In this document: piece by piece, positions 22,501 to 29,616 of the stretch
Numbering within the stretch: position 1 is the stretch's first letter
Layout of the letters: each line of letters opens with the position of its first letter
NCBI GenBank assembly: GCA_943736015.1
Contig: OX031063.1
Span: 2,709,001-2,773,000, forward strand
DNA from: Tridacna crocea
Lineage: Eukaryota > Mollusca > Bivalvia > Cardiida > Cardiidae
Direction of reading: 5' to 3'
DNA length: 64,000 nucleotides
The notes under the pieces: model-generated
What the model was told of the DNA's origin: nothing
What the model saw: only the letters and a program-made list of their open reading frames with translations
Database searches by the model: none
Made by a program: the position numbers and the translations under genes

Positions 22501-25500
22501 TAATTTTGGACCAAAAAATGTGTTATGTGTTTGGTGAACTTATCTGTAAGATTAGATTCATTTGATCACCAGCGGGAATCAGCCAGACACTTTCCCATGA
22601 CTTTGTGCAAATTCAATCAGAATAACTTGAAACTTAACAACAAATGTCTTTTGGGTGTTGCTGTGCATGTGTTTGTTAAAATTTGGAATTCTGTAGGCAT
22701 TCAAGAATTTAACCCATTTTACTGACAAGCCTCTTTGGGCGTATACAGCCTGCCCTTGGAAGCTCTTGTTGAAAAAGAGTCATATCATATTTTGTCAAAT
22801 GATGTATTTTGAAAATTCCTAGAGGTTACATTTTCTATATTTATCACAGATGCATTTTCTGTGTCATACTTCCAATTCTGTGTATTTATCCCTTTATCAC
22901 ACTGTCCCAACTTTTAACGACCCCAAGAAAGAACAATTTTGAAAACATTGTGGGGAAAAAAGGAAAATGTTGGTTACAAATATTTTCTGCTTTTCCACAA
23001 TGTTTGAACCTGATCAAAGAGAGAAATCAACATTTTGGCAATATTTGATTTGACGTCTGCAAATGCTTTCAATTTGGCATACGGGTAGTCTAAAATTTTG
23101 TTTTTTAGTAAAGAGTGTTGATAAGTGATGAAGAATGGAGGAAACATATTTTGATTAATTGTAATTATTTGAATTGTATTTCTGCTTTTGACACATTTCT
23201 ACAGCTTTGTCTGGAATGCTTTCCTGTGTAAAAGTTTGACAGAAGGGATAAAAAGAGAAAGTTCAAAAAATATTCCTGGCGTTTCATAGAATTGCAAAGG
23301 TTTGACAGTTCAAGGATTTATGAGAATCAACTCTCTATGTTACAGGAAAACAGACAAAGAAAAGAACATGAAGCCAGAATGGAGGCCAGAAGGTTACAGA
23401 AAGAAGCTGAGGCACAAAGTAAAAATACAGGTGATGCTCAAAATTTATTAAGTATTTGTTTAACCCATTACCACACAATCCCTACTTTTGATGCCCCTGA
23501 GAAAGAAGCCTTTAGAAAACATTGTGGAAAAAGGAGAAAATGCTGGTAACCAGCATTTTCTCCTTTTCCCACGTTTTCTACCCTTCACAAAACAAATTAC
23601 AAATTTTCAGTCACTTTTATTTTGTCGTCTGCAAATGCTTTCAATTTTGACAAGTCTATAATATTGTCATACGGTAATGAGTTAAAGATTTTTTATTTTA
23701 CTGCAGTCCAAAGTTTTAATGACCTTAAGCTGGATGGCTATAGACAACATATTGGAAAAGGAGAAAATGCTGGTAACCAGTTAAAGAAAGTTTGCACCTT
23801 ATAGCCACATTTTCATCTGCAAATGCTTTCAATTTGGACAAGGCTAAAATTCTGTCATCTGGTAATGGGTTAACCCTTTTGACAAATGATCATGTGTTTC
23901 TTTGACCCTAGGGAGGAAGATTTTTGAAAAACATTGATGGAAAAGAAAAAATGTTGCTACTACTAGCCACAAGATACATGTATATGTATAATATCCTTAT
24001 ATGCCCAGAGGTCATATTATGTCATGGTCTGGTTGTCTACCCATCTTTCTATCAGCTTGTCTGTCCGTCCGTCTGTGCATTAGCAGTTTCTTGTGCGCAC
24101 AAGTCCTCCTATTGTTTACATTGGAATAAAGTCGAACTTAACAATGCATCTCTGTGCCATGCAATTGTGCATGTGACTATTAAAATTTGGATATCTGTAT
24201 GTGTTCTAGATTTTAATAAACAGGTCACTATAGGCATATAATTTATGTGCCGCAATGCTAAGCTTTTGTTTTTTGAATTGCTGTTTGTTGTCTGCAAATG
24301 CTTTTAACTCTTAATCACACAATCCCAACTTTTGATGCTCTGAGAAATAAGCCTTTTGAAAACATTGTGGGAAAAGGAGAAAATGCTGGTTACCAGCATT
24401 TTTCTCCTTTTCCCACAATGTTTTCTACCCTTCCCAAACAAAATTTCAATTTTTCAGTCACATATATTGTGTTGTCTACAACTGCTTTCAATTTGGACCA
24501 GTCTAAAATTTTCTCATTTGGTAAAGGGTTACACAAACTTAGACTCTTCCAAAAAATGTGTTATGTGTTTTTAATCCATATTTAATCCATTTGCAGATGG
24601 TCTATTTAATGTTGATCATGTGATGGGATGTCATGTGATGGGATGTGATGTCTTATCCTTTCCCAAATGACAAATTTTAGACTCTTCCAAACTGAGAGCA
24701 TCTGCAGACAGCAAATTTAGAAATGGTACAAATAAGCTTAATGTTTTCAAAATCCTTCTTTCTCAGGGCCTTGAAATCCAGGGATTGTTTGGTAAAGAGT
24801 TACAAAAGGGTAGAGTTTTTTTTTTGTGGGAAAAAGAGAAAATGCTAATAATGAGCATTTGCCTTTTTTTCCAAAATATCTTTAAAAGCCTTCTTTGTTA
24901 AAATATAGGACTTTGCAGATTGTAAAGGGTTAATACAGCTAAGTCTGGTTGGTCTAAAATCAATTTCTTTGGTTAGTAGTTGATTTTCTCTTTTCTGAAT
25001 TTCAGCTGAAGTTACAACTCCAGAACAGCCTGGGCAGCCAGGTGAAAAGGGATCCATCCTTGATATGCTTCTTGCCGATGTTCGTAGTGGATTTAAGAAA
25101 TATGGAGAGGCCAGTTTTTCCGTGACAAAAGTGCAAAAGATAAACATTAATGCTCCGAATGTGCCAAATGATTCCCAGCCATCTCCTATGACGGAGGAGA
25201 CTCCTGGAAACTTTGTTAGGGGCGGTACTGGAAGGCGAAGTCTGCGTAGTAAACGTGCCAGAGATTCTGGCGGAGGTGAGAGTGCATTAAATGTACCAGG
25301 TGATCGTAATAGCTATGCAGTGGATACTGACGGTACTTTGTTTGATATTCTAATGCAGCCCGAAAATGAACCTGATAAAACAGGGTCTCTATCCGAGGGA
25401 AACTTTACAAGAGCGGGCAGTTTAAGAAGACGAAGATCTGATAGAATGCAACAAAGATCTGTGATGTTAGGGCTAGATCGTGAAAGAGCAGCTTCTCCAA

Positions 25501-28500
25501 ATATAGAGGCTCAGAAGAAAGAAGTGGTTGAATCAAAGGAAAGACCTAAATCTGATATATTGGACGATAATTTTGATTACCGACAAGGTGCCGGCGTGCG
25601 TAGATCACGTAGTCTGTATGACAGGACTACTTCTGATACACCAAGACGCTTAACAGACACCAATAACAACAAAAGTGAAAGTGATTTAACTGTTGATAGG
25701 TCTCACTCGCCTGCATTCAGGCAAGATGATCCTCTTCGTAGATCTTCACGATGGAGAAGTGAAATTGGTGAAATAAATAGTCTTCCAAAGATAGAAGAAA
25801 AAGCAGACTCTAAGGATAGCAGTCCGACATCTATACATCAAATGTCGGGGTCAAAAGACGACTCTAGCACATCTGTTGAACAAAGAAGTAAAGCAAAACT
25901 TGAACGAAGATCAAGTCTGAATAAATTAAGTCAAGAACAAATACAGCAAGTACTACGTACTGCAGAGAATGTTAAAAATAAAACTGACTCAAATATATCT
26001 GTGTCTGTTAGGACCAAGTTGAGTAAAAGGTGGCATAGTGAACTGGATAAAACTGATATAGATAATGTATTAAAAATTATCGAAGAGACTGGTAAACAAA
26101 TTGATGAAATTGGCAAACCTGGGAAGCTCACTGAAACTGTAACTGCTAGTGTAAAAAGTGAGAGTGATTCTAATGAAGGGAAACCAGCTAGAACAATCAA
26201 GGCACCAATAGACACTAAAGTTGTGCCACAAGGAGATAGTGGGGAACCTGAAGTTCTGAAAGTGAAACGTGATAAACGAAAAAAGAGATCTACGTTATCA
26301 ATGGATGATATACATGCAGCATTTAAGAGTTTAGACTCTGTGTCCACAACAGTTGCTGTGGAGCATAAAAAGTCTGATACTTCTTCTGAGAAATTACAAA
26401 CGCCGCCTCCTAAATCACCAAGTGTGCCTCCACGTAAATCTAGAAATAATAGTAGTGAAAAAGTAGAGAATACATCTGTAGACAGCCAAATTGGTAAAGA
26501 ACAAATGAGTAAAGCTGCAAAACTGGCAGGGAAGAAGCGTTTTCGGGATCAAAGATTTGGAGATAAAGACACTCCATCACAACGAGCAATGTATGAACAT
26601 TCTAAAGGTCGCTGGAAGAGTGACGTAGAAAAAGAGAACATAGATGAGGCCATCAGAGATTATGTGAGCAAAAACAACATGAGCAGATCTAAATCATATG
26701 ATGAAGCTGTTGCAAGGAAAGCTATTAGTGAAGGTGATTTGTCAATCGAAGAGAAGAAAATGATATTCAAGGATGGACGTAGAAATGGGCATGTATGGAC
26801 AGACGATGAAAGTGATACAGAGACCATGACTCAAGGATCCTCTACACCACGTCGGCCTTCAAGTACAGCAAGTACACGCAGTGACAGTCCAAAAAGCTCT
26901 AGCAGCCGGCTGTCTGTGAAATCTCTGAACAATTCCACAGAAACCTTGCGTGAAGCAGGCACAGATGGAGAAACTTCTCCAGAGCAGAAACGCAAGGAAT
27001 CTGTCACATCCAACATATCAGATGGTGGTAAATATCGAGAGATAGCTACGCCTTCACCATCATTTTCGAACAAACTTTCGGATGGTAAGGATATACTTAG
27101 GGCTTCAACACCACCTGTGATGCAGCATGAAATATTCATTTCAAATGTTAAACAAGATGGTCTGAAACAATATGAGAACAGAAAACCGTTTGATGAAAAC
27201 GATGATCTGCCAGTAGCACAGATGTTGAAGTGGAGGAAAAAACGAGATGAGAAAAGACGACAGAGTTTTTATGACAATGTTCCAAACATTGAATCAGGTA
27301 ATCTATCACCAAAAGGGCATAATGATTCCTTCCGCTTTGATGGAACCATAAACAGTCCGCGATCAGATTCTTCATCTCATGGATCATCCCAAATCTTTCA
27401 CAAGTCTCAGGGTAGTTATGAACTTCAGAATGAGATTGGATCTCGGTGTAGTTATGCCAGTAGTAGTGACAGTGCCAGTAGAGATGAAGGATTTGAAACC
27501 ATGTCTGGGACAGTGTCTCAGAGAACATCTTTAAGTAGCACTTTAGAATCAGAATTCATTCCGCCATTTACAAAGAAAGCTGAACCAATGAGCAAACTTC
27601 AGATGAATGAGAATTTCATTGTTGCTGGGGCCAGGGCATCCGTCAATGACACAAAGAAACAAAGAACTGAGTCCTGGACTGAAGCTGTAGCTATCAGTGC
27701 AGGTAACATCAACAGTGATGATTCTATAGAATATTCAGTCACATCTCCAGATAGTGGTAATGAAACTATGAAGGACGAGGTCTGGGCTGAACAGTCTGAC
27801 CTGGAATCCACCTTGAAAAATGATTCACGCCCAATGTCACCTCTTTCCACATCATCAGGATCGGCCAAGAAAGAGAAGAAGGTGCCAAGCTACATGCGCA
27901 GCACAACAAGCAGTTCCAAGCGCAGACTTGACTCAAGTTCTGATGCTGAACAGTCAAGTCGAAGAGATTCTACTGGGAGTACCCCTGTCTCTCGACCATC
28001 TCGTCTCTCACGAGGTCCAGCTGGACTGAGTAACCAGAGTTTGAATAAAAGTAAAGCTGGCTCTAACACAAGTATTGTCTCTATAACAAGTAACGCATCC
28101 GATGTCTCATCAAGTCAGGTGAAAAAACGTGTGTCTCAGGGAGGGAAAGGTGACAGGCCACAGTCTGTGCATTTATCAACACCCAGTACAAGGTCTGTGA
28201 CCCCAGTTTCTGCCCCAGTACCAAGATCCCAGACCCCATCAGTGCACAGAGTGGCCCATAAACCTGCGTCACATCCAACATCCACTATAGGAGCTCGTAC
28301 TTCAAACTCTTCTGCAACGAAGGCTACAACTAAGTCTAAGCCAGCACCACCACCACCCACTGGTAGGACCAAATCCTCTACAACACCCACAAAGACAACA
28401 ACGCCCTCACGATCATCATTAAGTAACCCGCCCTCACGATCCACGACAACAACACCATCTAGGTCATCGTTAGGTACACCAAGGTCTGTGACACCAAACC

Positions 28501-29144
28501 CAACCCGAACAAGAACGTCTACACCGACAACTCGGTCAGCTACACCAAGTTTTAGACCAACTACACCTTCCATTGAAGAAACAAATGAAGAATTGCCGGC
28601 CACCTCTCCGCTGAAAAGGTCACAGTCTGTTAGAGTATCATCTGCTAATAGACCATCATTTATGAGTCCAACAGCTGCTTCAAAGCGCAGATTAGATAAA
28701 GTAAAAGGCGAGGAAGACAGCCCACCACCTACACCACCTCCCAGGCGGTCAAAAGACACCGACGCTCTTCCACAGAAAAATGATAATACCCCATCGCCGT
28801 TGAAGCGACATTCAAGTTTACGGTTACCAGGTCGTAATGCAAACAAGACAACTAAAGAGCAAGAGAAGTCCGGCGATAACAAACTGAAAGGTTTTATCCA
28901 GAAAATTGGTGGAAGCGGAAGTAAGGTCCGACCAGAGTCTGATGTTGCCGGTAAACTAGCTCCAGTGGCAGAAGGCGTAGAGAAAGACACAGGTGCGGAG
29001 GACACTGGAAATAGTAAAGAGGGTGGAAAATCTCCTTCTCTAAGAAAAATTCTTGGCCTTAAATCTAAAGATAAATCGGTTAGAAAATCAACTGATTCCT
29101 TAAAAAGTGACACTCCAGACAAGAAGAGGAAGGGAAGTAAATGA
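7355..29144 (+). CDS. INF2: Inverted formin 2-like protein, ten 3'-terminal coding exons (5' end missing)
   Basis: INF2 nucleates and elongates actin filaments through a dimeric FH2 domain and can also sever and depolymerise them through a C-terminal WH2/DAD motif. In animals it acts at the ER, mitochondria and microtubules. The ten exons listed separately join in one frame (1,703 codons plus stop). Residues 1-296 are the FH2 domain from the [20 protein letters not shown] block onward, including [17 protein letters not shown] and the end helix around [17 protein letters not shown]. Residues 297-325 are a charged [20 protein letters not shown] helix and 340-356 are WH2/DAD-like ([13 protein letters not shown]). 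The rest is a disordered tail. The blocks match vertebrate INF2 better than FHDC1 (YRLR.E, KEENRQRKE-type linker, LLAD.R.GF). Human INF2 has only about 250 residues after WH2; here there are about 1,350. The first FH2 helices, FH1 and DID are not seen. Introns are full of TTAA elements. FHDC1 is the main alternative. Confidence 0.9.
7529..7910 (+). mobile_element. Two TTAA-A copies just after exon a
   Basis: 7,529-7,760 begins nine bases after the exon a donor. 7,757-7,910 is a more decayed copy that stops at about TTCCTACCCTATTAAAG. Confidence 0.82.
7930..7985 (-). mobile_element. Family D end fragment
   Basis: ATGCATTAAGCTCCCCTTTT matches the terminus of the GTATTGACC hairpin elements. Confidence 0.5.
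8099..8184 (+). CDS. INF2: INF2-like exon b (FH2)
   Basis: Acceptor TTGTCCAG, donor GTAAGT. It encodes [20 protein letters not shown] and then FMCLMGLP, with the last codon split 2+1 to give Asn with the next exon. The pattern matches the INF2 segment that reads roughly LRSF..ERAKLASADHFYLLL. Confidence 0.92.
8185..8504. other. No gene seen
   Basis: Intron after exon b; AT-rich, no repeat recognised. Confidence 0.6.
8505..8831 (-). mobile_element. TTAA-A copies, one degenerate and one full length
   Basis: 8,505-8,607 keeps only edges (TTAACTCATTACCAATTC). 8,605-8,831 is complete with TTAA at both ends. Confidence 0.8.
9006..9106 (+). CDS. INF2: INF2-like exon c (FH2)
   Basis: Acceptor AATTTCAG, donor GTGAGT. 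It encodes [20 protein letters not shown] and on to SVIEAAK, the helical FH2 segment containing the Y-L-R-E signature. The split codons at both ends restore the frame with exons b and d. Confidence 0.92.
9152..9380 (-). mobile_element. TTAA-A, full length
   Basis: About 45 bp after the exon c donor. The palindrome is perfect apart from its outermost bases (ACACTGCGGG / CCCACAGTGT). Confidence 0.93.
9486..9691 (-). mobile_element. TTAA-A with shortened palindrome
   Basis: The centre is reduced to GGAGAAAATGCCACAATG, a loss across the hairpin such as replication slippage would give. Confidence 0.8.
9692..10070. other. No gene seen
   Basis: AT-rich intronic sequence with a short A/T-only run at about 9,815-9,840. 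Confidence 0.6.
10071..10372 (+). repeat. Two TTAA-C type hairpins
   Basis: 10,071-10,135 has arms AATGTAGATCAAGATCA / TGATCTTGATCTTCACTG. 10,304-10,372 has arms GTGGACAGTGTAGATCAGAG and CTCTGCCC..TTGTCCAC. Confidence 0.8.
10470..10990 (+). repeat. Repeat E, two adjoining copies
   Basis: Each has a GTCTGTCCGTCCATC run, then about 150 bp later TGTGCATGTGACTGTTGAAC or a relative. Related blocks lie at 22,540-22,765 and 24,005-24,240. The open frame across it is not a gene. Confidence 0.65.
11029..11309. mobile_element. TTAA-A chimera with two right ends
   Basis: Both ends are of the ACAAAATTTTAGAC type (ACCGAACAACAAAATTTTTA; TAAAAATTTGTTCTGTGGTA). The middle retains only parts of the palindrome. 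Confidence 0.7.
11512..11750 (+). mobile_element. Family D hairpin element
   Basis: Ends TGTGCTCCTTGATAGAGGGG and CCCCCTTTTCACAGAGC. Hairpin arms GAAAAGTATTGACACAAGTC / GACCTGGGTCAATACTTTTT. A second block CCAACCTACCTCATGATTCC is shared with the other D copies. Confidence 0.8.
11827..12148 (+). mobile_element. TTAA-A full copy and left-end fragment
   Basis: 11,827-12,056 is complete. 12,070-12,148 stops within the palindrome at GTGGGAAAAGGCAC. Confidence 0.88.
12149..12476. other. No gene seen
   Basis: Intron sequence before exon d; no repeat recognised. Confidence 0.6.
12477..12547 (+). CDS. INF2: INF2-like exon d (FH2)
   Basis: Acceptor CATTTCAG, donor GTAAGT. It encodes [20 protein letters not shown] and YINA, the FH2 helix ending in the GN(Y/F)(I/L)N motif that precedes the conserved G-GDA-GF loop in exon e. 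Confidence 0.92.
12626..12816 (+). mobile_element. Family F palindromic element (CAGGGCCC ends)
   Basis: Inverted ends CCAGGGCCCGTATTCACCAA / TTGGTGAATACAGGCCCTGG and inner arms AAGTAACACAATTTCTGATT / AATCAGAAGTTGTGTTACTT meeting at CCATACGG. Nearly the whole 190 bp is a hairpin. Confidence 0.88.
12977..13205 (-). mobile_element. TTAA-A, full length
   Basis: TTAA at the left; right TTAA changed to GTAA. Confidence 0.92.
13383..13538 (+). mobile_element. Family G palindromic element
   Basis: Ends GGATCTGACATGAGTGGGCT and GCCCACAAATGTCAGATTC, with inner inverted GAGATAAGATTTT / AAAATCCTATCTTATCTC and a further AATGTTATTAAG / CTTAATGACATTT stem. Confidence 0.8.
13600..13790 (+). repeat. Dispersed repeat, copy 1
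   Basis: Blocks AAAATGATGTCACACAAATG, TGTGATATCAAAGCTGTATA and GGGAGGTTATGTGATAAATT recur in reverse at 57,250-57,420. Confidence 0.75.
13872..13979 (+). CDS. INF2: INF2-like exon e (FH2 core GDAAGFKL motif)
   Basis: Acceptor TTTGTCAG, donor GTAACT; exactly 36 codons, phase 0 at both ends. It contains [20 protein letters not shown] followed by [16 protein letters not shown]. This is the most conserved FH2 core (G..GDA.GF..S.LLKL..T...N....LLH). The Lys of KL-T is among the residues formins use for actin contact. Confidence 0.95.
14029..14191 (+). repeat. Perfect 79-bp tandem duplication (period 84)
   Basis: 14,029-14,107 and 14,113-14,191 are identical. The repeated unit includes the last part of the exon e intron start and the first 22 bases of a family F element. 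Confidence 0.95.
14170..14371 (+). mobile_element. Family F palindromic element
   Basis: Ends CAGGGCCCATATTCACCAAC / GGTTGGTGAATATGGGCCCT. Inner palindrome GACACAACTTCTGATTGGTT / AGCCAATCAGAAGTTGTGTT. Confidence 0.9.
14372..14637 (+). mobile_element. tRNA-derived SINE, second family
   Basis: A-box-like GGTAGCTTAGTCTG and B-box GTGGGTTCAATCCCC, body GAAAGCAGCCAGTGGCTTGG and GCATGGATAGGTGCACTGGC. Directly joined to family F at the left and to a TTAA-A copy at the right. Confidence 0.85.
14638..14864 (+). mobile_element. TTAA-A, full length
   Basis: Left TTAA lies at the tail of the SINE; right end GTAAAGAGTAA. Confidence 0.9.
15053..15123 (+). CDS. INF2: INF2-like exon f (FH2)
   Basis: Acceptor TTATTTCCAG, donor GTATGT. 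It encodes [20 protein letters not shown] and NAAQ, equivalent to the EEAEKSHPDLLQLP-type segment of INF2. The Gln codon is split 2+1 across the next intron. Confidence 0.9.
15151..15390 (-). mobile_element. TTAA-A, full length, diverged ends
   Basis: Starts about 27 bp after the exon f donor. The palindrome AAACATTGTGGGAAAAGGAG is intact. Confidence 0.85.
15440..15600 (+). mobile_element. SINE 3' part (first family)
   Basis: GTGAGAAAAGTAGCTAGTGA and CATGATCTTAGCTGTTAAAA match the body and tail of the SINE at 47.3 kb; the tRNA-like head is missing. Confidence 0.75.
15686..15873 (-). mobile_element. TTAA-A with shortened palindrome
   Basis: Centre reduced to GGAGAAAATGCTCCTTTTCC; right side truncated. 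Confidence 0.8.
15874..16214. other. No gene seen
   Basis: Intron between exons f and g; no recognisable element. Confidence 0.6.
16215..16330 (+). mobile_element. tRNA-like SINE fragment
   Basis: GCGTAGAGCAGTGGTGCTGT and B-box-like AAGGTTCGACTAAAA resemble a tRNA-derived head; no full body follows. Confidence 0.5.
16432..16660 (-). mobile_element. TTAA-A, full length
   Basis: TTAA at both ends; central base changed (CTGGTTTCCAG). Confidence 0.92.
16815..16882 (+). repeat. TTAA-C type hairpin
   Basis: Arms AAAGTGTAGATCAGTGATCA / TGATCTACATTGGTC; diverged centre. Confidence 0.7.
16909..17138 (-). mobile_element. TTAA-A, full length
   Basis: Left end TTAACCCTTTCCCATAAG resembles family B ends while the interior is family A, a mosaic end. 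Confidence 0.9.
17139..17509. other. No gene seen
   Basis: Contains poly-T runs and an A-run at about 17,445-17,457; nothing else recognised. Confidence 0.6.
17510..17734 (+). mobile_element. TTAA-A' subfamily, full length
   Basis: The centre reads GAAATTGCTCGTAACGAGCA instead of the usual ATGCTGGT centre; the right half (CATTTGGAGAACTTTCTTCC) also differs. First unit of a local duplication. Confidence 0.92.
17798..18026 (-). mobile_element. TTAA-A, full length, present in only one duplicate
   Basis: Removing the element and one TTAA restores exactly the sequence of unit 2, so the element's boundaries and 4-bp target duplication are seen directly. Confidence 0.96.
18162..18388 (+). mobile_element. 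TTAA-A' subfamily, second copy
   Basis: Begins the second duplicated unit; centre GAAATTGCTCATAACGAGCA. Confidence 0.92.
18637..18865 (+). mobile_element. TTAA-A, full length
   Basis: Preceded by a (TGAT)n tract; the right end has decayed to GTTATG. Confidence 0.9.
18870..19125 (-). mobile_element. tRNA-derived SINE, second family
   Basis: Reverse copy: GTGCACCTCTCCATGCTTTC body, GTGGGAAAGTTGTGAATCCT, and the head reversed at TGAGCTATGCCTTGGC. Confidence 0.8.
19263..19383 (+). CDS. INF2: INF2-like exon g (FH2 long helix)
   Basis: Acceptor ATCTTTTCAG, donor GTAAAA. It encodes [20 protein letters not shown] and on to [10 protein letters not shown], the long FH2 helix before the post domain. 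Length 1+120 nt; ends in phase 0. The 4.1-kb intron before it holds most of the TTAA elements, including the duplicated site. Confidence 0.9.
19475..19545 (+). repeat. TTAA-C type hairpin, decayed
   Basis: TCAGTGAAGGTTCAATATTA / TGATCCTGGATCGAAACTGT arms around CTACACAAAACATGCAG. Confidence 0.6.
19610..20290 (+). mobile_element. Three TTAA-A copies in tandem, each pair sharing one TTAA
   Basis: Copies at 19,610-19,841, 19,838-20,066 and 20,063-20,290, all forward. The first is more diverged than the other two, so this is not a simple recent triplication. Confidence 0.93.
20465..20497 (+). repeat. TC/TA microsatellite
   Basis: TCTCTCTCTC followed by TATATATATA. Confidence 0.9.
20495..20970 (-). 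mobile_element. Hairpin element H, copy 2
   Basis: Reverse relative of 575-905 with a better inverted pair: AATAATCAACTGGTTATTTT ... AATATAACCAGTTGATTATC around AAACTCGTGCTGCGCACTCG. It ends about 20 bp before exon h. Confidence 0.75.
20993..21157 (+). CDS. INF2: INF2-like exon h (FH2 post domain)
   Basis: Acceptor AATGTTTCAG, donor GTATGT; 55 codons in phase 0. It carries [40 protein letters not shown] and [10 protein letters not shown]. The L.LA..FCED motif is typical of INF2 and diaphanous-type post domains. Confidence 0.92.
21168..21820. mobile_element. Three TTAA-A copies after exon h
   Basis: 21,168-21,398 (-) starts about ten bases after the donor. 21,395-21,622 (+) and 21,619-21,820 (+) follow, sharing TTAA junctions; the last is truncated at the right. 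Confidence 0.87.
21821..22154. other. No gene; short TTAA-A scrap
   Basis: 22,100-22,130 has TTTTAGAAAACATTGTGAAA; otherwise nothing recognised. Confidence 0.55.
22155..22364 (+). mobile_element. TTAA-A, decayed copy
   Basis: Both ends recognisable (TTAACCCTTTACCACTCAAT; GTCATAAAGAGTTA), but the palindrome is largely lost. Confidence 0.8.
22376..22521 (+). repeat. 73-bp tandem duplication
   Basis: Two near-identical units beginning CATGTTAGACTATACATGTA; they differ only at GGAGAGTCTG versus GGAAAGAGTCAG. Confidence 0.93.
22540..22765 (+). repeat. Repeat E, copy
   Basis: Shares TGTGCATGTG, AAAATTTGGAATTCTGTAGG and TTTAACCCATTTTACTGACA with the 10.8-kb copy. Confidence 0.65.
22885..23115 (+). 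mobile_element. TTAA-A, diverged copy
   Basis: GAAAACATTGTGGGG arm and CTGCAAATGCTTTCAATTTG right block clear; ends decayed. Confidence 0.8.
23346..23430 (+). CDS. INF2: INF2-like exon i (basic coiled linker)
   Basis: Acceptor ATGTTACAG, donor GTGATG (weak). It encodes [20 protein letters not shown] followed by AEAQSKNT, a highly charged helix. This is the ENK-RKE linker that follows FH2 in INF2. It ends with one base of a split Ala codon. Confidence 0.85.
23460..23957 (+). mobile_element. TTAA-A full copy and two partial copies
   Basis: 23,460-23,685 is complete and lies 30 bp after the exon i donor. 23,694-23,873 lacks half the palindrome. 23,870-23,957 is a left-end fragment. Confidence 0.85.
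24005..24240 (+). repeat. Repeat E, copy
   Basis: TTGTCTGTCCGTCCGTCTGT followed by GTGCATGTGACTATTAAAAT and GTGTTCTAGATTTTAATAAA. Confidence 0.7.
24304..24532 (+). mobile_element. TTAA-A, full length
   Basis: Preceded by CTGCAAATGC, a remnant of another copy. Right end decayed to GGGTTACAC. Confidence 0.9.
24650..24932 (-). mobile_element. Two adjoining partial TTAA-A copies
   Basis: 24,650-24,802 has lost the palindrome; 24,803-24,932 starts inside it. They abut at AAAGAGTTACAAAAGGG, about 70 bp before the last exon. Confidence 0.75.
25006..29144 (+). CDS. INF2: INF2-like terminal exon: WH2/DAD motif and very long disordered tail
   Basis: Acceptor TGAATTTCAG; the frame enters through the split Ala codon and runs 4,139 nt without a stop to TGA at 29,142. 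Near the start, [15 protein letters not shown] (about 25,059-25,100) is the WH2/DAD-like motif that binds actin and, in INF2, the DID domain. Beyond it the protein is rich in Ser, Thr, Lys, Arg and Pro with no folded domain I recognise. It has at least five related short helical motifs between 25,749 and 26,654, SH3-type proline stretches ([36 protein letters not shown]), and a basic Ser/Thr-Pro region at about 28,300-28,580 like those of microtubule-associated proteins (inference). It ends RKGSK with no CaaX box, unlike one human INF2 isoform. Confidence 0.92.
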
Positions 29145-29306
29145 GTGCCTTATAACACATTTAGGCAGTATAATCTTGGCAGTTAACTCCCTGTTGTGCA
29201 GTAAGGTGTAACTTAATTTTTAGAGTGCTGCATGTTCATCCTAGAAATAGGAATGAAATAACTGCAATTTCATGGTTGCTTTTGTGGAAGGTGGTGTCAG
29301 TAAAGC

Positions 29307-29376
29307 GAACAGTGTAGATCAAAGATCAGGCTGCACATTTTGTGCAGCCTGATCTTGATCCACACTGGCCGCAAAG
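29307..29376 (+). repeat. TTAA-C type hairpin in the presumed 3' UTR
   Basis: AACAGTGTAGATCAAAGATC / TGATCTTGATCCACACTGGC around GGCTGCACATTTTGTGCAGC. Confidence 0.85.
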
Positions 29377-29616
29377 GCAATTTAAGTCGTAAAAGGCCCT
29401 TTATGGGTTAATATGGAGCTACGAACACATCATTTTAAAGTGTAAAGTTTGCTCAAAGCATTCAATTCCCAGGAGTATTGAGGAGAAGAATGAGGTGCTT
29501 TCGAAGATAATGTGTGAATCGAGATCAGACTGTACTTGTGAAAAGTCCATTTCATTATATAAATCTCTTGTGATTTGATGTAAGGGAATCTTAGTGGAGG
29601 AGAAGATATTTAGCAG

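Noticed and set aside
25931-28281. Several other - and + strand open frames of 60-140 codons inside the last INF2 exon
   Set aside because: Shadows of the same exon with no start context or domain.
28136-29122. Open frame of 328 codons on the - strand
   Set aside because: It lies entirely opposite the INF2 terminal exon, whose frame, splice site and motifs are supported; the reverse frame is open because of the biased Ser/Thr/Pro codons.
7355-29144. FHDC1 as the identity of the formin
   Set aside because: The FH2 blocks, the ENRQRKE-type linker and the LLAD.R.GF motif resemble INF2 more; kept only as an alternative.
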